Shown here in pieces: positions 24,183-33,390 of a stretch of 64,000 bases of DNA. Below the pieces are notes generated by a model. That model had not been told where the DNA came from. It worked only from the letters and a program-made list of their open reading frames with translations, and did no database searches. The stretch is from positions 310,001 through 374,000 of the forward strand of contig JAURZL010000018.1 of the NCBI GenBank assembly GCA_030653365.1. The letters are read 5' to 3'. This DNA comes from Anaerolineaceae bacterium. Lineage in GTDB: Bacteria > Chloroflexota > Anaerolineae > Anaerolineales > Anaerolineaceae. The translations under genes were made by a program, and so were the position numbers. Every line of letters begins with the position of its first letter. Position 1 is the first letter of the stretch.

Positions 24183-25772
24183 ATGTTGATTCTTCATAAT
24201 GCAAGAATTCCAAGATTAGGTTCAATAAATAAAACATATGAAGCTATTGCTATCCAAAATGGAATAATTGCAGCGATAGGAAATGATGAAGAAGTTCTTT
24301 CTTTAGCAGTCAGAAAATCCGAAATCATTAATATGCATGGAAAGACAATTTTTCCTGGATTTACAGATTCTCATATCCATCTTCAACATCTGGGGAAAAG
24401 TTTATCCATGGTGGATTGTGAGACTTTTGAGATTAAAGATTGTTATGATCGACTGCTTGAAAAGACAAAGTCGAGTAAGCCTGGAAATTGGATCTTAGGT
24501 CATGGGTGGAATCAGAATCAATGGGCTGGAGGTTTTGAAAATATTCATCTTCTCAATCAGATTACTGATGAAAATCCAATTTACATAACAGCCAAATCTT
24601 TACATGCAGCCTGGGCAAATAAAAAAGCCCTGGAATTTGCTGGTATAAACCAGGCGACTCAAGACCCGATTGGTGGATTTCTAGGTAGAAATTCTGATGG
24701 GGCTCTAAATGGTTTATTATTTGAATCTGCTATGGGGTTGATGGATAATTTTATTCCGGCATTGTCAAAACAAGAGCTTGTTGATGTACTGAATCTCACC
24801 CAACAAGAATTATGGAAAATTGGGATCACATCCGTCCACGATTTTGATGGATCCGATTGTTTTTCAGCTCTTCAAAAATTGGATACGGAAGATAAGTTAA
24901 GGATGAGAGTTGTAAAAAATATCCCAGTATCAAGTTTTGAAGCAGCTATTCAATGTGGATTGCAATCCGGATTTGGATCAGATTACCTCAGAATTGGATC
25001 AGTTAAATTATTCGCTGATGGAGCTTTGGGTCCACAAACTGCTGCAATGATCCAGCCATACGAAACTGATGAAAGAAATTTCGGATTCTTACTACTCTCC
25101 AAAGATGAAATCATCCATTATGGGAAAGAAGCCACTAAAAATGGATTATCGTTAGCAATTCATGCTATCGGAGACAAAGCAAATGAAATAGTAATCGATG
25201 CTTTTGCAGACATTCGATTGTTTGAAAATGAAAATCGGTTGTCAAATAAAAATCATCGAATTGAACATGTCCAAATACTGGCGCACGCTGATTTACCTCG
25301 GTTGGCTGAAAATCAAATCATAGCATCCATGCAACCGATTCATCTTATCTCTGATATGGAAACAGCTGATCGTTTGTGGGGAAACAGATCACGTTTTGCA
25401 TATGCGTTTAATAGCTTATTACAGTTTGGAACACTGCTGGTTTTCGGATCAGATAGCCCAGTCGAATCTTTTAATCCATTTTTTGGAATATATGCAGCTT
25501 TAACTCGAAAGAAATTTGATCAGACCCCAATTAATGGATGGTATCCTGAAGAAAATATTCAATTATCAGAAATTTTAAAAGCTTACACAATCAACCCGGC
25601 AGTAATTTCTAAATGGGATAATAAAATCGGTAGTCTGGAAATTGGAAAAAATGCTGATTTAATTATATTATCAGAAAACCCATTTGAATTATCACCTTCT
25701 GAAATAAAAGAAACACTACCAATAGCCACAATGGTAGCAGGAAATTTGGTCTGGCAAGGGAATGAACTTTAA
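24183..25772 (+). CDS. YtcJ-type amidohydrolase
   Basis: 529 residues, metal-dependent amidohydrolase superfamily (amidohydrolase 3). Metal ligands are visible: SHIHLQHL (HxH, about 64-66), ADGALGPQT, HAIGDKANE, RIEHVQ and FGSDSPVE, with the C-terminal beta domain motif NPAVISKWDNKIGSLEIGKNADLII. The substrate is unknown; relatives hydrolyse N-substituted amides. It lies 3 bp behind parB and overlaps the histidine-kinase start by TAATG, so it is part of the same run. Confidence 0.85.
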   Translation: MLILHNARIPRLGSINKTYEAIAIQNGIIAAIGNDEEVLSLAVRKSEIINMHGKTIFPGFTDSHIHLQHLGKSLSMVDCETFEIKDCYDRLLEKTKSSKPGNWILGHGWNQNQWAGGFENIHLLNQITDENPIYITAKSLHAAWANKKALEFAGINQATQDPIGGFLGRNSDGALNGLLFESAMGLMDNFIPALSKQELVDVLNLTQQELWKIGITSVHDFDGSDCFSALQKLDTEDKLRMRVVKNIPVSSFEAAIQCGLQSGFGSDYLRIGSVKLFADGALGPQTAAMIQPYETDERNFGFLLLSKDEIIHYGKEATKNGLSLAIHAIGDKANEIVIDAFADIRLFENENRLSNKNHRIEHVQILAHADLPRLAENQIIASMQPIHLISDMETADRLWGNRSRFAYAFNSLLQFGTLLVFGSDSPVESFNPFFGIYAALTRKKFDQTPINGWYPEENIQLSEILKAYTINPAVISKWDNKIGSLEIGKNADLIILSENPFELSPSEIKETLPIATMVAGNLVWQGNEL

Positions 25773-26791
25773 TGGCGACATCAAAAAAAATTCTATCACC
25801 TGAAATCTTAGTACCTCGTATTGGTGAATATCTGGTTCAAAAACAGATGATTTCACTTTCAGATCTGAATAAAGGATTATTTATTCAATTGGAAAGAACT
25901 AAACAAGGTGAAGAGATACCTTTAGGAAAGTTACTGGTTGAGTTAAACCTAATTAATCAAGATTCTCTTGATATGGTTATTACTGAACAATTAATCAATT
26001 TTCGTGATGCTCTCGAACAAAGTAATCGACAATTAGAACAACGAGTACAACAACGAACAGCCGAACTTCAAGATGCTTTAAATAAAATCAATGAGCTCAA
26101 CCAACTTAAGAATAACTTTATTTCCAACATTTCGCATGAATTAAGAACTCCACTTACCCATATCAAAGGATATCTTGATTTGATGATATCAAACGATTTG
26201 GGTCCTCTATCTGATGATCAGACTCAAGTATTAGAAATAATGAATAAAGCAACAAATCGATTAGAAAGATTAATTGAAGATTTGATTATGTTTACTTTCG
26301 CGGAACGCGAACAGGTCATGATATCTCCATCAAAATTTGATCTCGTTGCAATGGCTAACGAAATAATCTTAAATTTTCATAACACTATTCCTCAAAGAAC
26401 ACTTATCCTAACAGTAGATTCTGAAATTAATTCGCTTTTTGTTAACGCGGATCAAAAGAAAATTATTTGGGTGATTAATCATCTCATAGAAAATGCCACA
26501 AAATTTTCCAAGAAAGATGCTGTTGTTGAGTTATCCATTTCTTCTTCAGATGATCTGGTTTGTATTTCTGTGAAAGATAATGGCATTGGTATTTCTGCAA
26601 ATAAACTGGAAGAGATTTTTAATCCTTTCCACCAATTAGATAGCTCCTCTACAAGAAAAGCAGGAGGAGTTGGCTTGGGACTTGCATTAGCTAAAAAGAT
26701 AATTGAAGCTCATGGATCAACACTTAAAGTGAAATCACAACTTGATGTGGGCAGTACATTTGATTTTTCATTAAGAAAATTGATAAAATAA
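25772..26791 (+). CDS. Cytoplasmic sensor histidine kinase with MshEN-like N-terminus
   Basis: 339 residues with no transmembrane segment. Residues about 12-80 (IGEYLVQKQMISLSDLNKGL, then PLGKLLVELNLINQDSL) resemble the MshEN/GspE-N type of domain, which in other proteins binds c-di-GMP; that binding is not shown here. A coiled coil follows, then HisKA (NISHELRTPL, phospho-His about 122) and HATPase_c (N box IENATKF, G1 DNGIGI, G2 GVGLGLAL). Four bases before the second kinase. Confidence 0.85.
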   Translation: MATSKKILSPEILVPRIGEYLVQKQMISLSDLNKGLFIQLERTKQGEEIPLGKLLVELNLINQDSLDMVITEQLINFRDALEQSNRQLEQRVQQRTAELQDALNKINELNQLKNNFISNISHELRTPLTHIKGYLDLMISNDLGPLSDDQTQVLEIMNKATNRLERLIEDLIMFTFAEREQVMISPSKFDLVAMANEIILNFHNTIPQRTLILTVDSEINSLFVNADQKKIIWVINHLIENATKFSKKDAVVELSISSSDDLVCISVKDNGIGISANKLEEIFNPFHQLDSSSTRKAGGVGLGLALAKKIIEAHGSTLKVKSQLDVGSTFDFSLRKLIK

Positions 26792-26795
26792 AGAT

Positions 26796-28001
26796 ATGAT
26801 TGAACCTCTCCTACCAATTAAAACTGAAACCTTATACTCACTGAGTAAAATTTGTTGGGAATCATCTAATTGGAAAAATGCACTCGATGTTATCTGCAGT
26901 GAAATTCGACCATATTTCATCTTTGATAATTTAGCAGTTTATCTATATGATAAAACACATAAAAACCTTGAGATCGCTTTTGCAAGAGCTACAGGCCGTG
27001 GAAAAACCAGAGAAGCAGATGTAGCTTGGGGTGAAAATATCATCAATGAAGTGATTAGTAAAAATCGGACGATTTTGCATGAACCTTCAGATTCAGAAGA
27101 AGATCGCTTAAAAAGACCACACCTATTAGCCATTCCTTTACAATCCAAGAAGGCAGAATATGGGGTAGTAGTTATCATTCGTTTCGGAACACCGTTGTTC
27201 ACGAAAGATCATATAAATTTTGCAGAATTCATGTCGTCACAGATTTCATCAATGGTTCTTCGTGAGGAACGTGAGATAATAATTAATCAGTTGCAGGAAC
27301 ATATTTTAACATTACAGATTCAAGATGATTTTATTTCTACCTTATCTCACGAATTAAAAAACCCAATTGGCTTTATAAAAGGCTTTACGACAACCTTACT
27401 TCGTTCAGACACAAAATGGAGTCCTGAAAATCAAAACGAATTTTTAACAATAATCGATCAGGAAACAGACCGGTTAAAAGAATTGATTGATAATTTATTG
27501 GATTCCTCTCGTCTACAATCCGGTAATACGTTACTAAACATGCAATTATTGAGAATAGATGCATTGTTAAACGATGTTATTTCCCATGCCAGGGTTCACC
27601 ACCCTGAACTCCAGATTAATTTGGATATTAGACAAGAACTACCAACATTTGAGGGTGATCCGCATCGATTAAAACAGGTTTTTGATAATTTAGTTTCAAA
27701 TGCAGCTAAATACGCGCCTGGGCATCCGCTAAATTTCCGTGTGTTTCGTGAAACCAAAGGCATTTCAATTGATGTTAAGGACACTGGGCCAGGAATTCCT
27801 GCTCAAGATCTGGAGAGAATCTTTGAACGGTTCTTTCGATCAGAAACTCATTACAACGATACACGAGGATCAGGATTGGGACTTTTTATATGTAAGAAAA
27901 TAATTGAAGCCCATCATGGGCAAATCTCTGCTTCTTCAATTTGCGGAAAAGGCACAACAATTCATGTGTTTCTTCCATTAAATGAAAGTCAAAATTCCTA
28001 A
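26796..28001 (+). CDS. Cytoplasmic GAF-domain sensor histidine kinase
   Basis: 401 residues without membrane segments. A GAF-type sensor covers about 20-155 (FDNLAVYLYD, LLAIPLQSKKAEYGVVVIIR). A linker helix leads to HisKA (TLSHELKNPIGFIKGF, His about 184) and HATPase_c (DNLVSNAAKYA, DTGPGIP, GSGLGLFI). It is followed after 15 bp by an OmpR-type regulator that is the likely partner. Two soluble kinases in tandem before one regulator suggests signal integration. Confidence 0.9.
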   Translation: MIEPLLPIKTETLYSLSKICWESSNWKNALDVICSEIRPYFIFDNLAVYLYDKTHKNLEIAFARATGRGKTREADVAWGENIINEVISKNRTILHEPSDSEEDRLKRPHLLAIPLQSKKAEYGVVVIIRFGTPLFTKDHINFAEFMSSQISSMVLREEREIIINQLQEHILTLQIQDDFISTLSHELKNPIGFIKGFTTTLLRSDTKWSPENQNEFLTIIDQETDRLKELIDNLLDSSRLQSGNTLLNMQLLRIDALLNDVISHARVHHPELQINLDIRQELPTFEGDPHRLKQVFDNLVSNAAKYAPGHPLNFRVFRETKGISIDVKDTGPGIPAQDLERIFERFFRSETHYNDTRGSGLGLFICKKIIEAHHGQISASSICGKGTTIHVFLPLNESQNS

Positions 28002-28016
28002 CTCCTGGAGGTAGAT

Positions 28017-28724
28017 ATGACAAAAGATACAAAGATCTTAGTAGTTGATGATGAAAAACTATATCGACATCTTCTAGAGATAAACTTAAAAACCGAAGGG
28101 TATGAGGTAATCACAGCTAACAATGGAGAAGAATGTCTGGACCTTGTTTCCAAAAAACATCCGGATCTGGTTATTCTTGATGTAATGATGCCAAAACTTG
28201 ACGGATTTTCAACATTGGAACGCATCCGTCAATTTAGCGAAGTTCCGGTTATTATGTTAACGGGGAAAAATGAAGAAACGGATCGGGTAAGGGGTTTAAA
28301 TGCAGGCGCTGACGATTATGTCGCAAAACCATTTTCAGCCACAGAACTCATTGCACGCGTTCGTTCCGTCCTTCGTAGATCACTTTCAACAGAGAAATCT
28401 AAAGCTATCCGTTTCTTTGAACACGGTGACTTAAAAATCGATTTGGCCAGGGCGGAAATTTGGCGTGAAGACACGCCTATATTACTATCAGCCACAGAAT
28501 ATAAATTATTAATTCAATTTGCTCACAATGTTGGTAAAGTTTTGTCAGCAGAAGAATTACTCTCTGCCATATGGGGACCTCAATATAGACAGGATAAAGA
28601 GATTCTTTGGGTAAGCATTGCAAGACTTAGGCAGAAAATAGAAAAGGATCCTCATAATCCCAGCCATGTTGTTACTCGTTCAGGTCTAGGCTACCTCATG
28701 CCTCCAATAGACTTACCGGATTAG
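28017..28724 (+). CDS. OmpR/PhoB-family response regulator
   Basis: 235 residues. The receiver domain has VVDDEK, the phospho-acceptor Asp in VILDVMMPKLDG (about 54), Thr in MLTGK and Lys in AKPFSA. The C-terminal winged helix has SATEYKLLIQFAHNVGKVLS and DKEILWVSIARLRQKIE. GGAGG precedes the ATG. Expected to be phosphorylated by one or both of the kinases upstream; the target genes are unknown. Confidence 0.92.
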   Translation: MTKDTKILVVDDEKLYRHLLEINLKTEGYEVITANNGEECLDLVSKKHPDLVILDVMMPKLDGFSTLERIRQFSEVPVIMLTGKNEETDRVRGLNAGADDYVAKPFSATELIARVRSVLRRSLSTEKSKAIRFFEHGDLKIDLARAEIWREDTPILLSATEYKLLIQFAHNVGKVLSAEELLSAIWGPQYRQDKEILWVSIARLRQKIEKDPHNPSHVVTRSGLGYLMPPIDLPD

Positions 28725-28737
28725 GAGTAGGAGAAAT

Positions 28738-29022
28738 ATGGTAACTCAATTTGAAGAAAAAGGAAAAATTTTTACACAAAGGATTACAAAAGATCAAAGA
28801 GAAGTAATAATTATTACCGGGACTCATAAAATTACAGGAATAATCCATATTCAGTTGGATTTACGTCTCATTGATGAGCTTAATGAAAGTGGTCACTTTA
28901 TGGCAATTACCGATGCCAAAATTATGGATTTAAATGACAATGTCCTATATAAATCAAATTTTCTTACTATAAATACTGATCAAATAATTTGGATATTGCC
29001 TGTTGAGGAAATTATTCAATAA
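28738..29022 (+). CDS. Small beta-rich protein, DUF6812-like
   Basis: 94 residues, preceded by AGGAG. The pattern I.G.IH..LD.RLID.LNESGHF, then AITDAKI and FLTINTDQIIWILPVEE, is a small single-domain all-beta protein; I associate it with DUF6812-type proteins from memory, not from a search. It lies between the response regulator and the CpaF-type ATPase with short gaps, so a role in that signalling or pilus context is plausible. Confidence 0.6.
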   Translation: MVTQFEEKGKIFTQRITKDQREVIIITGTHKITGIIHIQLDLRLIDELNESGHFMAITDAKIMDLNDNVLYKSNFLTINTDQIIWILPVEEIIQ

Positions 29023-29035
29023 TGATGGAACTTCT

Positions 29036-30331
29036 ATGAATCCCAATGATTTTCTAAAACTTAAGGAACACCTTGTTACAATGATAGCAAGAGAGCTTGA
29101 AAATAAAAGACCACCTTATCGGGAGAGAGATGAGTTTGTCAAAAGTAATTTGAAGCTTGCATATCAATCCTTAAATATTAAAATTTCACAAACTATCCAG
29201 GATCAACTTTTTAAGGAAATACTTGATGATATCTTAGGATTCGGTCTTTTACAATCATTATTGCAAGATGATTCGGTAAGTGAAGTGATGGTGAATGGAC
29301 CAAATTCAGTGTATGTTGAACAAGAAGGAAAATTAGTCAAAACTGGTATAAAGTTTGAGAATGATGATGCAGTTTTAAGAATTATTGAAAAGATAATTAC
29401 ACCTCTTGGCCGAAGAATTGATGCAGATAGTCCCACTGTTGATGCTCGCTTACCCGATGGATCTCGTGTAAATGCTGTAATACCTCCTGTTGCAATTGAT
29501 GGTCCAACCTTGACAATCAGAAAATTTGCAAAAGGAAGATTGTCTATTGATCAATTAATTGAATATGAGTCAATAACAACAAATATGGCTAAATTCCTGG
29601 AAGCATGTGTAATTTCGCGTCTGAATATCATAATATCTGGTGGTACTGGTTCCGGGAAAACAACTTTATTAAACGTACTGTCTCGGTTTATTCCTACATC
29701 CGAAAGAATTGTCACGATCGAAGATGCAGCCGAACTCCAACTACAACAAGATCATGTTGTCCGAATGGAGACCAAACCTCCCAATATCGAGGGGAAATTT
29801 CAGGTCTCCATCAGGGAATTAGTGCGGAATTCATTACGTATGCGTCCTGACCGGATCGTTGTGGGCGAAGTAAGAGGTGGAGAGGCGTTAGATATGTTAC
29901 AGGCAATGAACACTGGTCATGATGGTTCTTTGACAACATTACACGCCAATGCCCCCCGTGATGCATTATCTCGACTGGAAACCATGTGTATGATGGCAGG
30001 CATGGAAATTCCTATCCATATAATTCGAGAGCAGGTTGCCAGCGCTATTGATTTGATTGTTCAACAATCCAGATTAAGTGACGGTAGCCGAAAAATAACC
30101 TCCATTACAGAAGTTGCTGGAATGGAGGGGCCTACAATCGTCATGACAGATATTTTTAAATTTGATAAAACGGGTATTACGCCAGATGGAAAGGTTATTG
30201 GTGAACTAAAGCCAACTGGAATCAGACCCTTTTTTACTACTCGATTAGAGCAGAATGGTTTTATATTGGGACCAGAAGTATTTGGAGCAAGTGTTGCACA
30301 GATTTTAGCCAGTGGACGACAACGAAGATAG
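29036..30331 (+). CDS. cpaF: CpaF/TadA-type secretion ATPase
   Basis: 431 residues from ATG 29036; an in-frame TTG at 29003 overlapping the previous gene is less likely. Features are a helical N-terminal domain, the SEVMVNGPNSVYVEQEGKL stretch, Walker A GGTGSGKTT, Walker B ERIVTIEDAAEL, the RMRPDRIVVGEVRGGEAL motif and HDGSLTTLHAN. CpaF hexamers power Tad/Flp pilus assembly. No tadB, tadC or pilin gene follows, so it is an orphan here and its machinery must be elsewhere. Confidence 0.9.
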   Translation: MNPNDFLKLKEHLVTMIARELENKRPPYRERDEFVKSNLKLAYQSLNIKISQTIQDQLFKEILDDILGFGLLQSLLQDDSVSEVMVNGPNSVYVEQEGKLVKTGIKFENDDAVLRIIEKIITPLGRRIDADSPTVDARLPDGSRVNAVIPPVAIDGPTLTIRKFAKGRLSIDQLIEYESITTNMAKFLEACVISRLNIIISGGTGSGKTTLLNVLSRFIPTSERIVTIEDAAELQLQQDHVVRMETKPPNIEGKFQVSIRELVRNSLRMRPDRIVVGEVRGGEALDMLQAMNTGHDGSLTTLHANAPRDALSRLETMCMMAGMEIPIHIIREQVASAIDLIVQQSRLSDGSRKITSITEVAGMEGPTIVMTDIFKFDKTGITPDGKVIGELKPTGIRPFFTTRLEQNGFILGPEVFGASVAQILASGRQRR

Positions 30332-30338
30332 TATAAAA

Positions 30339-30347
30339 TGCTATAAT
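30339..30347 (+). promoter_or_regulatory. Extended -10 promoter TGCTATAAT
   Basis: TG plus TATAAT lie 8 bases after the cpaF stop. It would give a leader of about 130 bases before the double-HTH gene at 30486. No clear -35. Confidence 0.55.
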
Positions 30348-30485
30348 TTTTTAAGAAAAAATTGTAAATTTTCTATAATTACTGGTAAGCGTGTATTTCG
30401 AGGTTTTTTACCCACCAAAAACACCCCAACCATTATTTATAGAAGTGATACAAAAAAATGGTAACCAGATATTGGGAGCAGCATT

Positions 30486-31166
30486 ATGAAGAATAACAGG
30501 CTTTACATTCAAATTCGGAGTAAAAAAATAGGATTATTATTGACTGATGCCCGTCTTGCCAAAAATGCTTCGGTTTATGATATATCCACTCAAACAGGAA
30601 TTTCTGAAAATCGTTTAAACGACTTAGAGCATGGAATTTTTCCACCCAGCCTTCCAGAATTAGAAATTCTTGCTTTTACTTATAACCTTCCTATAGAACA
30701 TTTTTGGGGGAGACAAATTCTCCAATCACCAAATCAATCCAAGAATGGTGAGAATTTTCAAAAATTAATCCATCTCAGGAATAAGATTATCGGGGCAAAT
30801 ATTCAAGCAAAACGTCAGGAACATCAAATATCAATAGAGATGTTAGCTGACTGTGCAGAAATGGAAGTTGATCAATTATCCAAATATGAGAATGGAAAAG
30901 TAGAGATACCAATCCCTGTTCTTGAAATTATTGCCAAATGTCTAAATTGCCAAATTGAATTCTTCTATGACAATCAGGGAAAGATTGGTGGTTGGCGAAA
31001 AGAAAACGCTGAAATAATGAGTCTGCGAGAACTACCTCAAGATTTTCGGGAATTTATAACAAAACCAATTAATGCTCCTTATTTGGATTTGGCTATGAAA
31101 TTGAGTGAGTTAGATGTTAAAAAATTGCGTCTCGTCGCCGAAGGCTTATTAGAAATTACCTTATAG
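30486..31166 (+). CDS. XRE-family protein with two helix-turn-helix domains
   Basis: 226 residues. The first HTH (about 15-68) reads LLLTDARLAKNASVYDISTQ then TGISENRLNDLEHG. The second (about 102-155) has IQAKRQEHQISIEMLADCAE then MEVDQLSKYENGK. The C-terminal 60 residues are helical. There is no peptidase or sensor domain. It heads a short unit with the TPR protein 5 bp behind, and probably has its own promoter at 30339. Target unknown. Confidence 0.8.
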   Translation: MKNNRLYIQIRSKKIGLLLTDARLAKNASVYDISTQTGISENRLNDLEHGIFPPSLPELEILAFTYNLPIEHFWGRQILQSPNQSKNGENFQKLIHLRNKIIGANIQAKRQEHQISIEMLADCAEMEVDQLSKYENGKVEIPIPVLEIIAKCLNCQIEFFYDNQGKIGGWRKENAEIMSLRELPQDFREFITKPINAPYLDLAMKLSELDVKKLRLVAEGLLEITL

Positions 31167-31171
31167 ATAAT

Positions 31172-31702
31172 ATGAACATTGAAAACGAAATTAAAAACGC
31201 TCATATTGCTTTTACTAAGAAGCAATATTTGGATGCAGCCAATTTGTTCGAATCGATTTCTGCTCATTTATTTGAGGCAAAAGATCTTCATAATTCTGCT
31301 GAAATGAGAAATAATGCGAGCGTTGCGTTCCTGATGGGAGGTAATGCCCAAAAAGCGTTTGATTTGGCAAAAGATACTCATTTAGTATTTGAGAGATTCA
31401 ATGATTGGAAAAATTGCGGAATGGCTCTCGGTAATCAAGCATCAGCAGCAGAAGGTCTTGGTGAAAAAACACTAGCCTTGGACTTATACCAGCAGGCATC
31501 AGAAATTCTTAAGAAGGCAGGGGAAGAAGAATCAAGAGCGTATGTGCTCAAAAAAATATCTTCACTTCAAATCCAGCAAGGGAAAAAATTGGAAGCTTTG
31601 GGAAATATGACAACTGCCTTAAATAATTTACCAAACCTTTCCAAAAGAGAAAAATTCTTAAAATATTTAACTGATATTGTTATGAAAATCAGTAACCGTT
31701 AA
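31172..31702 (+). CDS. TPR-repeat protein
   Basis: 176 residues of helical repeats without signal peptide: AFTKKQYLDAANLFESISAH, then AEMRNNASVAFLMGGNAQKA, GMALGNQASAAEGLGEKTLA and an SSLQIQQGKKLEALGNM repeat. This fits about four tetratricopeptide repeats, a scaffold for protein contacts. Located 5 bp after the double-HTH regulator, it may act with it. Confidence 0.75.
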   Translation: MNIENEIKNAHIAFTKKQYLDAANLFESISAHLFEAKDLHNSAEMRNNASVAFLMGGNAQKAFDLAKDTHLVFERFNDWKNCGMALGNQASAAEGLGEKTLALDLYQQASEILKKAGEEESRAYVLKKISSLQIQQGKKLEALGNMTTALNNLPNLSKREKFLKYLTDIVMKISNR

Positions 31703-31718
31703 AAATTAATGGTTTTCG

Positions 31719-32561
31719 ATGAAATCACAAATAAGGGTCAGACCCGCAGAAGAAAAAGATCAAAAAGAGTTAGAAAATTTACTTCGGTTTGAATTTTATA
31801 TCCATAAACATTTAGACTGGCGGCCGATTCTTGATTGGCTTGGTATTCAACCATTTTTAATTGCAGAAGAAAATGATGAAATAATTGCATGTTTAGCTGC
31901 TCCCAGTGAAGCGACTGGAGTAGCGTGGATTAGGTTATTTGCCTGTTCTTCTAAGTATTCAAATGAGGAAATGTGGGATTTACTATTTAAAAGTCTTTTC
32001 CCTTATTACCCTGGAAAGATCAATATGATTGCTGTCTTAGGAATTCATAATTGGTTTGTTAATTTACTGCTTACGAAATCATTTACCGCTTACCAAAATA
32101 TCATCGTTTTTGAATGGCAACAAAAGAAAATACATTTTACTAGAAATATAAATGAAATCACGATTCAAAGGGCTACACACAAGGATTTATCAGAAATTTC
32201 AATAATCGACTCGAAAAGTTTCGCTCCTTTATGGCAATTACCAGAGGAATCGATGCAAAAAGCCTTTCACCAATCTGGATACACCTCAATCGCACTTCAT
32301 AAAGGAAAAATTATCGGATATCAGATGTGTACAGAGTCGTATTCAAATGCACACCTTGCCAGACTGGCTGTGGATCCAGAATATCAAGGATATAAAATTG
32401 GCAGTGCCTTATTATCCGATTTACTAAATTATTATGTATCACACGGGATCAATAAAATAACTGTCAATACACAGGATGACAATTTGCCTTCACAGACTTT
32501 ATATAAAAAATTTGGTTTTATCAAAACCGAAGAAAAATATCCAGTCCTGATTTATGCTTGA
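31719..32561 (+). CDS. GNAT-family acetyltransferase
   Basis: 280 residues, long enough for two GNAT folds. The N-terminal half (RVRPAEEKDQKELENLL) looks degenerate. The C-terminal half holds the acetyl-CoA site: HLARLAVDPEYQGYKIGSAL (Q/R-x-x-G-x-G/A type) followed by TVNTQDDNLPSQTLYKKFGF. The substrate cannot be told. It is separated by 16 bp from the TPR gene and probably ends this transcription unit. Confidence 0.8.
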   Translation: MKSQIRVRPAEEKDQKELENLLRFEFYIHKHLDWRPILDWLGIQPFLIAEENDEIIACLAAPSEATGVAWIRLFACSSKYSNEEMWDLLFKSLFPYYPGKINMIAVLGIHNWFVNLLLTKSFTAYQNIIVFEWQQKKIHFTRNINEITIQRATHKDLSEISIIDSKSFAPLWQLPEESMQKAFHQSGYTSIALHKGKIIGYQMCTESYSNAHLARLAVDPEYQGYKIGSALLSDLLNYYVSHGINKITVNTQDDNLPSQTLYKKFGFIKTEEKYPVLIYA

Positions 32562-32593
32562 GTAAAAATTCTGCTTTAACTTTACATTTTAGA

Positions 32594-32622
32594 TTGACTT
32601 TGACCTATTTTTCTGTTAAATT
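32594..32622 (+). promoter_or_regulatory. Promoter of the DsbA-like gene
   Basis: TTGACT (32594-32599) and TTAAAT (32617-32622) at 17-bp spacing, about 20 bases before the start codon. Confidence 0.55.
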
Positions 32623-32643
32623 CCTGTTTACATGGAGGAAAGA

Positions 32644-33324
32644 ATGGGAAAAAGAGAAGAAATTAGAAACAAAAAATTAAAAAAAGTTCAGAACCAACGC
32701 AAAGTTATTTTAATCAGTGTTATTGCAATATCACTATTAATTTCTGCGTTTGTTATTTATCAATCTCAAAAACCTATTGGGGAAATTAAACAAATTGAAG
32801 AGAAGGCAAGACCTGAAACGAATGGATTAACGATGGGAAACCCCAATGCAGCAATCGTTGTTGAAGAATTTTCTGATTTTCAATGTATTGCATGTTATCG
32901 TTTTTGGGACAATTTTGAAGAAGATTTCATCAATCGTTATGTGGCAACTGGTGATGTTCTATTCAAATATGTGCCATTTAGTTTTCTTGGAAATGAATCC
33001 ATTCAAGCAGCTGAAGCAGCTTATTGTGCTGAAGAGCAAGGCAGTTTCTGGGATTACCACGATATGCTTTTCCTGAATTGGAATGGTGAAAATGCAGGAA
33101 ATTTTAGCGATAAAAGGTTGGTTGCTTTCGCAGAAACTTTAGGTTTGGATGAAAATAACTTCCGATCTTGCCTCAATAGCAATCGTTATAACGCTGATGT
33201 TCAGGAGGGATTACGCTATGGAAGATCTCTGGGAGTAAATGCTACTCCTTCATTTACTGTAAATGGAAATCTTGTCTACAGCGATACCCTATTCTCAACA
33301 ATCGATGGATTGTTAGGTAGATAA
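32644..33324 (+). CDS. DsbA-family thiol-disulfide oxidoreductase, membrane-anchored
   Basis: 226 residues from ATG 32644, placed six bases after GGAGG; the in-frame ATG at 32632 overlaps that ribosome site. An N-terminal helix (about 18-38, VILISVIAISLLISAFVIY) anchors it outside the membrane. The thioredoxin fold has the active site CIAC in FSDFQCIACYRFW (about 80-83) and the cis-Pro loop VNATPSFTVNG. It probably introduces disulfides into exported proteins. Confidence 0.9.
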   Translation: MGKREEIRNKKLKKVQNQRKVILISVIAISLLISAFVIYQSQKPIGEIKQIEEKARPETNGLTMGNPNAAIVVEEFSDFQCIACYRFWDNFEEDFINRYVATGDVLFKYVPFSFLGNESIQAAEAAYCAEEQGSFWDYHDMLFLNWNGENAGNFSDKRLVAFAETLGLDENNFRSCLNSNRYNADVQEGLRYGRSLGVNATPSFTVNGNLVYSDTLFSTIDGLLGR

Positions 33325-33350
33325 AAAAATCAAAGATAAATATTACTAAT

Positions 33351-33390
33351 AAAAAGGTCTGAACAAAAAAAATGGTTCAGATCTTTTTTA
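33351..33390. terminator. Bidirectional Rho-independent terminator
   Basis: The stem AGGTCTGAAC (33355-33364) pairs with GTTCAGATCT (33375-33384) with one G-T, flanked by an A-run and a T-run. It serves the convergent DsbA-like and DUF554 genes. Confidence 0.9.

Noticed and set aside
22000..24200. parS site near parAB
   Set aside because: No sequence close to the consensus 16-bp palindrome was seen.
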